From Dichetophora obliterata (lineage: Eukaryota; Arthropoda; Insecta; Diptera; Sciomyzidae), in assembly GCA_963920525.1 (NCBI GenBank), contig OY986436.1:175824361-175888360 (forward strand): a stretch of 64,000 bases of DNA. The letters run 5' to 3'. The notes under the pieces were generated by a model, which made no database searches, was not told the origin of the DNA, and was given only the letters and a program-made list of their open reading frames with translations. Positions 20,847 through 31,646 of the stretch are shown piece after piece. The position numbers were made by a program, and so were the translations under genes. Within the stretch, counting starts at the first letter, position 1, and each line of letters begins with the position of its first letter.

Positions 20847-22561
20847 TTATGTCGATAAATTTTATTAAGATTGTCTAAAAAATGACAAACGTCTAGAAAA
20901 ATGTCTATACATCAGAGATCTGCAACGAATACTTAAAAATAAGTAGTACTCGAGTACTATTCGCTCACAATTCAGTGATTCAAATTAGAGATTTGCTATG
21001 AATCACATTTTTGAATCATGAGCCACTTAATCAAAAATGAGTATGAATAAGTATAAGTAGTTTCCAAAGTAGTACTCATATGTGATTGATTCAAAACAAA
21101 GTGAATCAAATAAGTATAGAATGAATTAAATATTAATATGTACTTTCAAGAATTTTAAACATAATTTAACAGTGTTATACCTGTGACACATTGGCAAACT
21201 TAAACTTGTTTAAATCACTTTTCTAGTTAAATTTTCTGATAAACTATGTTTAGAATTCGTTCAGTCAAAACTAGTTTCCGAAAGTCGTTTATCGCAGCTA
21301 AACGAGTTTTAACAGCTGATTTTGATATTTTTCTTTCTACACTTTCGTTGATAGCTACTGTGCTCTCTCTCAAGCACACACGCTGAAATTTTACGATTAT
21401 AGTGTTGTTCGCTCGCCCATTGCTTTTATATTTCTCGTTATTTTTTAAACTAGTTAAGAAAAATATTGAGTGTGTCATCCCCAATGGCTATATTTTAAAC
21501 TACAAAAGATAACCAAGATTACCTATGCCAATGTGTCAAAGCTATTAGGGGGTCGCTGATTTTGAATCTGAAGTCAGGATTTTAAAATTCAATATGGGTA
21601 ATAGGGCTGCCACCTTATTTTTTTATTTTTACGAGTTCGGTGCTGTCGCGAACACTAGGCAAAAATGGGGCGCTGAGTCCGAATCCGTTGTCAGAATTTA
21701 AAAATTATGCCACTTTATTTTAATAGGGCTGCCACCTAATAATATGTATTTTTAAGAATTTTAAGCATCATTTAACAGTGTTAGGAGGTCGCTGTTTTTG
21801 AATCTAAGGTCAGAATTATAAAATTCAATATCGATTTTTTGATATGCACTTGAATAGAAATTTGTTTATATATTGTGTTTTTTGTATGGGGACCCCCACG
21901 AGAGATCCCCCTATAATAGATGCAAATTTTTCACGTCGAAAAAAGCAAATTTATCTCATATTTTAGTTATCACAACTCATTGAAATCAGTATTACCAATT
22001 GAAGTACCAATCAATGACAGTGTAAATATTAAATATACAAAATATTTCTTATGCAAATTGCAATTTGTATTGTATTGCTTTTGAGATGCTCTCTCTCTCT
22101 CTTTCTCTCTGTCTCTTTCACAAAAATCTCTTATTCTTAATTTAAAGAAGTTTCACTTCTGTGCTGTATAAGCGCTGTATTAGAATTAAGTATTAAGTAT
22201 ATATTAAGTGTATAGAATTAAGTATTGTTTTATTTTATTTTTTTTCATTTAAACACAACTTTATAATTATTTTTATCAATTTGATACACTGCATCGAATC
22301 ACGTCGTAAAAGACACGCGCCTAACAGGAAGGTTAAAAGTGCAAGTCAACGAAAACACATACTTTGCTTATCCATAGTTTCATTTGAGCACCTGTCAACA
22401 GAAAATTACCCTATCATTCAGTATAACGATCAGCAATACTTTCTTCCATACAAAAAGATATTGCTTCTTGAGTCTCTCACTCATCGTTGGTATGGGTTTC
22501 TTGTGATGCATAATAAAGGGGTAAGTGTTCTATATTGAACATATGTGTATAAATGTTATTC
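20847..22561. other. AT-rich spacer with diverged direct repeats
   Basis: No gene recognised. GTCGCTGATTTTGAATCTGA with following bases recurs three times in diverged form (about 21553, 21670, 21790), and TTTAACAGTGTTA occurs near 21167 and 21772. The palindrome TAGTACTCGAGTACTA lies near 20944. A CT-rich run spans 22089-22119. These look like remnants of short mobile repeats. Confidence 0.5.
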
Positions 22562-22563
22562 TA

Positions 22564-23850
22564 TTGGGGGTTGGAATTAATTTTAAAGGTTTTTTTTCGG
22601 TTTTTGAGCATTTATTTAGAAACAACGGTACAATGTATATTATTCAAAGTATTGTCCATCGTTAGCTACAACATTTTCCCATCTTTCTGGCAGCATATGG
22701 ATTCCGCGCCGGAAGAACGATTCGTCTTTTGAGGCAATCCACGAATCGACCCATTTTTTGGTATCCTCGTAAGAAGTGAAGCGCTGCTCAGCCAAGCCAT
22801 GCGTCATCGATCTGAATAGGTGGTAGTCGGAAGGGGCTATGTCTGGGCTATAAGGCGGGTGGGGTAGCACATCCCAATTCAGCGCCTCCAACGTTTCCTT
22901 GACGGTTCTTGCAACATGTGGCCGTGCGTTGTCATGTTGAAAAACCACTTTGTCGTGTCTTTTGGCATATTCCGGCCGTTTAACCTTTAATGCTCGGCTC
23001 AATTGCATCAATTGTTGTTGGTAGCGTTCCCCAGTGATGGTTTCGTTAGGTTTTAGCAGCTCATATTACACGACACCCTCCTGATCCCACCAAATACACA
23101 GCATAAGCTTGGCGCCATGAATATTCGGCTTGGCCCTCGATGTTGATGCATGGCCGGGTGGTCCCCACGATTTTTTTCGCTTAGGATTATCGTAATGGAT
23201 CCACTTTTCATCGCCAGTGACAATACGATGCAAAAAACTCTTCCTTTTATGCCGTTGAAGCAGTTGTTCGCACATGCAAAATCGCCGTTCAACGTCTCTC
23301 GGCTTCAACTGGTACGGCACCCAATTTCCTTGCTTTTGAATCATTCCCATGGCCTTCAAGCATTTGCCGACCGTTGATAAGTCGACTCCCAATGATTCTG
23401 ACAATTCTTGAAGGGTTTGACACGGGTCTTCATCGAGCAAAGCCTCCAATTCCTCATCTTCAAACTTTTTCGGCTGGCCCGAACGCTCTTTGTCTTCCGT
23501 ATCAAAATCACCACTTTTAAACCGACGGAACCAGTACTCACAAGTAGAAATCGATGGAGCATAGTTCCCGTAAGCCTCAGTAAGCGTGCGTTGTGCTTCA
23601 ACCGCTTTTTTCTTCAAATGGAAGCACAAAAGTAAACCTTCCCGCAAATTGCGTTTTGTTGGAACGAAAATCGACATGTTCACAGAGAAAAAACTATATG
23701 TTGTTTACACTTCAGTGGAATGACACATACTGAAAAATGAAGCTTAGACAATGTGCTTTGAAATGAATATAGTCACAGGTGTGCCCGATGCGATCTATTG
23801 ATAGTTACGCCATCTCTTAGAAAACCTTTAAAACTAATTCCAACCCCCAA
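22564..23850 (-). mobile_element. mariner element (mauritiana-like)
   Basis: This 1287-bp element is flanked by TA on both sides (22562-22563 and 23851-23852). Its ~30-bp terminal inverted repeats begin TTGGGGGTTGGAATTA and differ at one position. One transposase reading frame fills it. The length, TIR, TA target and DD34D catalytic triad are all standard for mariner. Confidence 0.96.
22640..23683 (-). pseudogene. mariner transposase with one premature stop
   Basis: The frame runs from ATG at 23683 to a stop at 22640, about 347 codons, the normal mariner length (~345). The N-terminal helix-turn-helix DNA-binding part (FCFHLKKKAVEAQRTL region) precedes a catalytic domain with VTGDEKW, HDNARPH and YSPDIAPSDYHLF. 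The second and third aspartates are separated by 34 residues, the DD34D hallmark. The WVP linker motif is also present. A single TAA at 23066-23068 interrupts the frame after WWDQEGVV, where related transposases have tyrosine; the reading frame resumes unchanged and no other lesion is visible. The copy is therefore inactive by one substitution. Sequence character fits the mauritiana/rosa group, including the ending DGQYFE. Confidence 0.95.
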
Positions 23851-23852
23851 TA

Positions 23853-26680
23853 GATGATGTTAAGCAATGTTTGTGACACCGTTCCTTAGTCGTTCATAAA
23901 GTCGTTCGTGAAGCTAGAAGCTTTGTTGAGGATTCTTCAAATTTTTCATTAGATTCTATGTCGACCCATTCAGGTCTTTCCTGATTTATAATGCAAAGAA
24001 ATTCACGTTGTGTTTGACAGAGTTAATAAGCCAATTTGAACGTTGTTTGTTTTTTATGCTTATAATCAGTGGACCAGCGCTGTTAGATGCACAAATCTAT
24101 ACGTATAATAAAACTGTAAAAAAATCTGTACATTTAATGTTATTTGTAAATTTTTTATTCGCTGAACATTTTGAAGGATGTGAATTCCAAAAATGTAATT
24201 TTTAACATTTGTATTAGTATGTCTGTCTGTACGCGTATCACGTGAAAATTTCTGGATATATTTACCTTCAACTTGATATTTGGGTTCCTTTCGTCTCTGG
24301 TTGGAACATAGGTTACTTTTTATCACAGAATTCTTTTAAAAATTACAGCTCTTTCAGCTTAAAAAAAAAATGGGAAATGAAAACAATAAATGCATGGTGA
24401 TTAAATTTTAGTCTTTTTGTTTCTCATTCACACTCTTTACATTTTCATTGTGTTGTAGTTATTATGCTCCTATTTTTCTTTTAATTTACTTTAAATTTAA
24501 TGTATTGATGTAGGTTAAGTCATTTAGATTGTCTTTGTATTTTTAAAAAATTGAAGAATTAAATCATCAATTTTATGTGGAGAAGTTTAAAAATGTCTAA
24601 CCCTTGATACTCTAGAAACCCTATACTCTATTTGATACTGCAAGTTTTTAAGAACATAAGAAGTATAAACTATAAAACTAGACATTAAATCAACATACTC
24701 ACGCATTCGGTACTAGAAACAGAAATAACTTAGTTGTGGAGAGATGCAGTCGATAGGTCACTAAACATTGGTACTTATGTGCAGGTACTAGGGCCTATAA
24801 TAATTTACCAGAACTAATTAAAAATGATAATAAAGTTAAAAAATTTTCCGTTTGTTTGAAGCCATAAACATTCTCATATCTTGAAAACTATAGTTAGTCC
24901 TTGCAAAATAAAGTTTTGAAAACATTTTTAATCTTATTTCAAAAAAAACCCAACAAATTTCTGTTTCTTCCAAAAACTCTTTATTATGACGTATCATTTT
25001 TAAGAAAAAACTGTTTCTGTTTGACCCATTTATGAAAAGAAAATGTTAAAAATGTAATGGTACGTACCCCTTTTGATTTGTGTAACGATTTGAGTTTTTT
25101 GTTGTTTTTATAGGTATTAAAAAATGCTAAGCCTTCAAGAATAATTTCTGTTTTTTTTTTCATATGCAGAACCTCATCTGCGGGGAACAAATTACAACTA
25201 TTATAAATTTTAACTACTCAAATCATAAAAATATATTTATCTTACAATACATATTTTTCTCCTTTTATAGCACACTCTTCCAAATCCTCCCTTATTTTAA
25301 AGAAAATTCAAATAAAAATAGCAAAAATAAAAAATTTTAATAATAGTAACATTTCAGAGTAACAACGTGTTAATACCAGCAAGTCTTAAATAATATTAAA
25401 TTGATTTTTTTTGAGTTTTTTTTTAATTTTTGGTCACGCTACAAAATTTTAAACCCCTCCCCCCTACAGTTACTTGACGAATTGCATTTCAAAGCCCCTC
25501 TCTTCCCCCAAATTGGTAACGTAGTTTATGAACGGACCCCTTATCAGTTTCACTTGAAATTCACCTCTATATTATTTTATCCAGGTTTCATTGGTCATGT
25601 TTTTATTCGAGTTCCTGCATCTTAATGCTATGTGGTTTCGAATGTTTTTTCAGTTGGGTTTGTGGGTTTTTGTTTGTTTTCTATGTGGTATATCGATGAT
25701 GGCAACCATAAAAAGGGAAGCTCTAGAAGCAAAGAAAACCTGTCAAACGTGTTTCCTGGCTTCCCACTGCAATCAGTTTAGTTTGGAGCTAATTTTTGTT
25801 TTTATCTTGTTTTTGTTGTTCTTCATTTATGTAGCCACACGCATGTGTGTCATTTTTATTGCATTTATATTTTCCCTTTAAATTTTAACAAAAAAAGACA
25901 ACTGTACCACTTTCCCAGGTTGTGGAATTTTATTTTTGTCTCTTGGATATTGCGTTGACACTTCAACAAGAATCTGTCGAATCTTGTTCTAATAAGGTAG
26001 CTATTTGAAGGTTTTGTTTGGCATTTGAAGCAAGGAACTGGAATGTGTGTTGATCATGATTATGGTACGTTCTTCCTTTAGCTGTATAGAAGTTCAACGC
26101 ACTTTTCTTCGTAGTTTCATGGCAACCTGGGGCACATTCGTGGCGATAAACAAAACATTAAATAAACATGTTTGTTGCATCTTCCTGATGGTGTGCAGCA
26201 GTTTTGGTTCACTGCAATTAAAAAAAAAAAAAGTAACCAAATAAAACAATATTTGTATATGTAGCTATGTATTTATAAAAATGCGTTCAGGGTTGAGTGC
26301 GTGATCGCTGAAACGTAAAAATGTTTGGCGTTGTTAGTGTTTCTGTTCATGTTGTTGTTCATGTTGAGTGGGTCAGTTGGCGAGTGATGTTGCCAGATGG
26401 AGCATCAGTTGTTTATGTTGTTGCATGCATTTCAATCTTTAGCTGATTGAAAATGTGTAATTAAGTTGTTTACTTGTAACATTGGGAAAAAACAACAACA
26501 ATTAAATATTTGCAAAAAACTGCTCAGTTCTACAGCATAGTAGCCCAGCCCTCAAAAACATGCAACAGAGAAACTGATGTGAAAATGTGCACTGGCTTAG
26601 AGCCATAAGCTTCCAAAAGTCGGCTGGGACAGCTCACCTTCCTCCCTTAAAAGAAAAATTTGTTTTTGCTTTTATTTTTA
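23853..26680. other. AT-rich spacer, no gene recognised
   Basis: About 2.8 kb without a supportable coding region. Open frames here are short and low in complexity, for example hydrophobic Phe-rich translations near 25591-25881. No TIR pair, tRNA or known domain was seen. Confidence 0.45.
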
Positions 26681-27048
26681 AACAATATAAAAATACTAGA
26701 TGCACCTTTCTGTCTTCCACAAATATGGGTGAAGTCTTATCTGTCAAGTTATGTAAATATTAAATAACTGGACAATAGTGTCACATATCGAACAGCCTTG
26801 AACCATCACCTTGTCAAAACAAATATATCGTAAAAATATGACCTTAATCGGAAAAGTCGTTCAGAAGTTGTCAGATCACAAACAGGCGCACCAACGGATT
26901 ATGTATAATATTATATAAAGACTACATTAGCTCAACCACAGCGCCACCTATCGGATCAAAATTTTGACAAAGACTGTATTTCCATTTAAATATTATATGG
27001 TGTGAATTTTATAAATAAGAATAAAATTTGATCCCAGCGCCACCGGGT

Positions 27049-28712
27049 TATATTTGGGATCCCGGAAAGACAATCCCGGGATTTTTAAATCAAAAATGTC
27101 TATTACAAATATTCATGTAAATGCAAATATTTCATTTTAAGTTGATATCAATATAGAATTACCAAAATCTTTTATTGAGGATGAAAAAGATTGTTAGGAC
27201 GATGAAGAATTGCAACATCGGGAAGTAAGCTGTGTATTTAAAAATTATCAGATATTCTGACTTAGAAAATAATTTTGTTTTGTGGTAAAGGCAATCGTGA
27301 TCGAAACTTACAAATTGCTTTCAACTATTTCTACAACTAGCATAGAATCCGAACGGTTCTTCTCATCAGCGGGTTATATTTGTAATAATATCCGAACAAA
27401 ACTCTTCAATAAAAAATAAAACGCGTTGATCAGCTTAATGATTACTTTGAAAATAATTAAAACAAAAAATTTAATTTTGAAAAGTTTTTTCCAAACTTAA
27501 TTTGCCTTAAATACAAAAAAACATAAAGACGGTGTACAAAAAAAAGTGGAACATTTATTTAGTAATACCTTAAACTTTGCTTAAACTGTTCTGTATTCTA
27601 TTTTTTATCTTTTTTGTTCTTTAACCCTTTCGATGGCTAGGCTAAACTAAGAAAAAATTAATTTTTTGAGGTAATGTTCCTATCATTTAAGTCCTTAAAA
27701 GAAGAAAAAAAAACACACCTTATATTTTAACCTGCGCTACTTATGTTTTGCAAGCTTGTACAAAGAAAAAAATTGTTTTGCTCCTGTTCGGCACAAAGTC
27801 TTTTTTTAATCCCTTAAAGGTTTTTCAACCCTTTAGATCTTTGTTTCTTAAACCCTCTTAATATTCTTATTATTAAAGCCGAAAAAGATAAAAAAACATA
27901 AATTTGATTTCTGTCCGCTTCATTTTTTTCTTAAAAATTAGGCCGGAAAAAACTTTTTTGCTTTTCTTCGGCACAAAATCGAAAACCCAACTGACTTTTA
28001 TGTCAAATATCTCTCTATATCTATTTTAATCATGTTGGTTCATCTTTTTTTTCATAGAACCAAACAATTTGATTTAAGCAAAAGCTTTGCAAAATAAATA
28101 CATATAAAAATGATTTTTTGATGTGTCCAATATATTGGGCAAATCTACTGAAAGGGTTTCATTAATACTTCCCTCCCTCCCTTATAGTGGGAACCTCCCA
28201 CTATAGCTTTTTGTTACTATGCTAATAAATAAACTATCCAATTTGATATATTTTATTAATATATTGCATAAAAAGTTTAACTTGCATTTTGAGCTTCTTC
28301 CATTTTTGCAATTAAAAAATAACTGGAAACCGGTCAGTTGCTTATAGAACTTTAAAAACTACGTTAGTTAAACACATCATTGCGCTACTTAAAACTACCA
28401 CACTTTTAGTTTTTAGAGATTTCATGTAAAACAACAAAAAATTTAAAAACCTCTCGGTAAAAAGTGGTATCAATACCGCGGGGTTTTTAACTATTATAAA
28501 AACAACGCAATTGTGAATACCCTTAATGTGTTTTGTTTTGTTTTTGTTACGTTTTTACTAAATGAATTTACATTTGTTTTAGTTTTAAATAATACATAAC
28601 AAAAAATTGTATTAAAAACGTTTTGAATTATTTACTTCTTAAAATTTTCAATCCCGAACTAGTCCCGGGATAATCCCGGGATCGAGAAAAGCTTCCGTGA
28701 TTGGACTCCCTA
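27049..28712 (+). mobile_element. Non-autonomous hAT-derived element, copy B (one end truncated)
   Basis: Inverted relative to copy A. The right end GGACTCCCTA is intact; the left end stops within the CCCGGGAT palindrome region, lacks the TAGGGA terminus and shows no matching 8-bp duplication. The interior matches copies A and C. Confidence 0.8.
27325..27412 (+). pseudogene. hAT transposase C-terminal relic, copy B
   Basis: Reads IESERFFSSAGYICNNIRTK followed by LFNKK and a stop, the best preserved of the three hAT dimerisation-domain relics in the window. The upstream frame is broken. Confidence 0.8.
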
Positions 28713-29012
28713 ATACACACCAACGATTTTATATATATACTACGTTTTCGTAAATATCTCTTCCCCAGCGCCACCTAGGAGGGCATAATACAAACAAAAA
28801 GAATCCCCAGCACAACTAGAACATATGTTGTGAATATACGGTGGGTAGCTTCAGTGGTTCAGCCGTGGTTGTCAGACGTACATACGTGTGTATTATAATA
28901 ATAAAATAAGATAAGAATTTTTTAAAAAAGCGAACCCAGGGCCGTCTAGGCAAGTCTACACCACACGGAGATATGGTGTGAATATAAGGTGGATAGCTTT
29001 TGTGGTTCTGCC

Positions 29013-30100
29013 TAGGGCTTTGGCAAATCCCGGAATTTTTCGGGATACCGAAATGCCAAAACTTTAAAATATTGGTATTTAGCTGTATTAAAAGCAGGGA
29101 CCGTTAACAAATCTTTCTCTTTATATATGCAAAATTCTATTGTCAAAAATTAATTAATATTATTTTTTCCTTTTTTGATTTTTAAAAAAGAAATCCAAAC
29201 GTTATCGTTATTTACACTTAAAATATTTTAATATAAAACACTCAAAAGTTTTTAAGACAACACTAAGAAGAAATCATAATTACTAATGCAGACAAGGGTT
29301 ACAAAACAGTTGCAATGTACAAAGAGGAATTAAAGGAAAAAAAAATCAACAATAGTTGTAAGATAAAGTCGAAATCTGAAATTCCATTTTGTATTATTAG
29401 GGGAAACATTTGTTAGTTTTATGATTGAGAAAATATACATCACCTGAATAAACCTGATAGAAAACAAAATTAAATTTGAAAATAATGATTAAGGTATGAT
29501 GATTTTTTTAATAAAAATCATAACATTTACGGTTCTCAATTAGAGATATTTGCCAAATTTTTAAATATTTTAATTATATAATGCTTTAACAAAAAACGTT
29601 ACATAAAAAATGAAGTTAAACGCTCAAAAACGTTTTATAAAAATATTAAAGTAAATAAGTTAAGCAAAACAAACAACATACATTTATGTTTTAAAAACTT
29701 TTTGAAAGAAAACTAAACTTCTTATTTAAATAAATTAGTTAGAGGTTAGTAAAAAATATGATGTGAATAAAATATTCTTTTCATATTAAATAAACTATAG
29801 CATAGAAATAAAGCTATTGCTACTTTGAAAATTCCATGAAAGTTAAATAGCCTAGTAAACAGAGTCTTTTAAAATCACAACCAAAACAAACTAACAAATA
29901 GTCTTTCAAAGTGTGTACAGAAATAAAAACAGTACAAGTTGATTTCGATAATAAAAAAAAACATCATTTACATTTATTGTTGCAGTTGTATTTATTGTTT
30001 CTGAAAATTTTTATATCTTCTTGTGAATAAAATCCCGGTATTTAGGGCTTGGAATCCCAGGATTCCGGGACTATAAATTGGTTCGGGATTGAAAGCCCTA
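29013..30100. mobile_element. Second hAT-type non-autonomous element with perfect 8-bp TSD
   Basis: Starts TAGGGCTTTGGCAAATCCCG and ends CGGGATTGAAAGCCCTA. It is flanked on both sides by GTTCTGCC (29005-29012 and 30101-30108). It is 1088 bp, AT-rich and noncoding. The TIR differs from the copy A-C family although both carry CCCGG-type subterminal motifs. Confidence 0.88.
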
Positions 30101-30440
30101 GTTCTGCCGTGAAGGTCAGACATATGCGTACCAACGTTTTTATGTATTAGGAAGATATATCTACTTCTAGCGCCACTTTTCGGGTCCAAATTTAGTCAAA
30201 GAATTTTTTTTTTATGTAAACATATAATGTTTGAGTCAAATCGATCCATAAATAAGAATTTTCAAAACAAAAGACCACAGCGCCACCTAGGGGGGGAGGG
30301 GAGTATAGTATATATAAAAACAATTCGGAGCACCACACGAACATATGGTGTGAATATTTAGTGAATAGCTTCAGTGGTTCAGCCGTGAGGGTCGGACAAA
30401 CATGCGCACCAACGACTTCATATCTTAAGATTATATTTAT

Positions 30441-31059
30441 TTGAAAACAAAAAATTAAACTCATTTGATTTAAAGAAGTTAAGGTACAAAAAAAGAGAAC
30501 TTAAAGCATAAGTTTACATTTTTCAAAAGTTTGAGATCATGTATTTAACATTTTCTATCCTGAATACGGATAAAATATTTACGCGATGAATTTCTTTAGT
30601 AATATATATAAAAATAACTATCAAATAACTAGAATTTGTATTTAAAATCAAATATGATTTAAACTATCAAACACTTAGAATTTGTATTTAAATCATATAA
30701 AATCAACATAATAAATAACAAGGTCATTCACAAAAACTTTAATCAAATGGTAGAGCTCGACCAAACAGAAACAGCCTGAAAATATATCAGCAAAATCTAA
30801 AAAACAACTTCAGTAACAATGCTTCTTTGTTAGTGGAAGACTTCCAACAGACTGTTGGACTCCATAATAATAACATAAGCATAAAAACTAAAGTTAAGCA
30901 AAAATACAACAACAAAACTGAGAAATTGACACTTAAAATCTTATCGCCTCTGTGGTGAGAAGTTATAAGTTATGTTATACGCCATTAACAAAATAATAAA
31001 TACATTAAAATAGTTCTTTTGCTGGCCAAATATAATGAGATTCATTGCTTTCGACACAC

Positions 31060-31061
<2 letters not shown>
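30441..31061. other. AT-rich spacer
   Basis: No gene recognised. A segment with TAGAATTTGTATTTAAA occurs twice (about 30630 and 30680). Confidence 0.45.

Positions 31062-31099
<38 letters not shown>
31062..31099 (-). repeat. 38-base poly-T, probable LINE poly-A tail
   Basis: On the minus strand this is a poly-A run, located about 550 bp downstream of the stop of the minus-strand non-LTR element. It fits as that element's 3' tail, with a MITE inserted in the 3' UTR. It could instead be an unrelated homopolymer. Confidence 0.5.
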
Positions 31100-31102
<3 letters not shown>

Positions 31103-31202
31103 TGCAATAACAATAGAGTTCAGCTACTACAGCTTTTTCGCACTTTCTCCGCATTGGATCATCTTAAGAACCAGCCCAAATAACATCAAAACATCTCAAT
31201 AA

Positions 31203-31521
31203 GGCCATTCACAGTTCGAATACGCTGGTCTGCCATTTTTTCGATCCGCTATTTGTACGCCAATTTACGAAAGCGCATTTTGCTTTGCTGTTGTTTTGCA
31301 TACAAATGCAAATACGCAGGCACTCGTAAATAAAAGCAGCCCTTGGAGGTGTTTTTTGTACCTCGTATTTTTATGCTCTGTCTACAGCCGCATAATCACA
31401 TACATCATAGAGTTGCACAGTCTTTTTATACGACAGTCACATGGCGAGGTGCTCACAATTCGAACAATAACAAATGCTATAAATACGATTTGTTAAAAGT
31501 ACGCTCAAACCGTGAATAGCC
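31203..31521. mobile_element. Short TIR element (MITE), 319 bp
   Basis: GGCCATTCACAGTTCGA at the left pairs imperfectly with the right end, read in reverse as GGCTATTCACGGTTTGA. No clear target duplication was found and there is no coding capacity. It lies in the presumed 3' UTR of the LINE. Confidence 0.55.
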
Positions 31522-31646
31522 CCAATGATATCGATAAGAGCGGTCCAAAACAATCCAAAGTGAGAAAAATTTACCCACCATAATATGGGTTGGGCTCAGG
31601 GACAACACAAGACATAACAACTAACCATGCGTTTACATAGATCTAA

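Larger units (their letters stand above)
26850..30425. repeat. Interrupted array of AGCGCCACC-containing repeats
   Basis: Units contain AGCGCCACCTA (near 26939, 27035, 28766, 30169, 30278), an ATGGTGTGAATA segment (near 26998, 28970, 30347), GTGGTTCAGCCGTG and GCGCACCAACG. The array is split by two hAT-type insertions (27049-28712 and 29013-30100). Removing both restores a run of related units. AGCGCCACCTA also resembles a reversed insect CTCF core. Confidence 0.7.

Noticed and set aside
25591..25881. 96-codon hydrophobic frame
   Set aside because: Phe/Leu/Ile-rich translation of T-rich DNA; no signal-plus-domain structure or homology seen.
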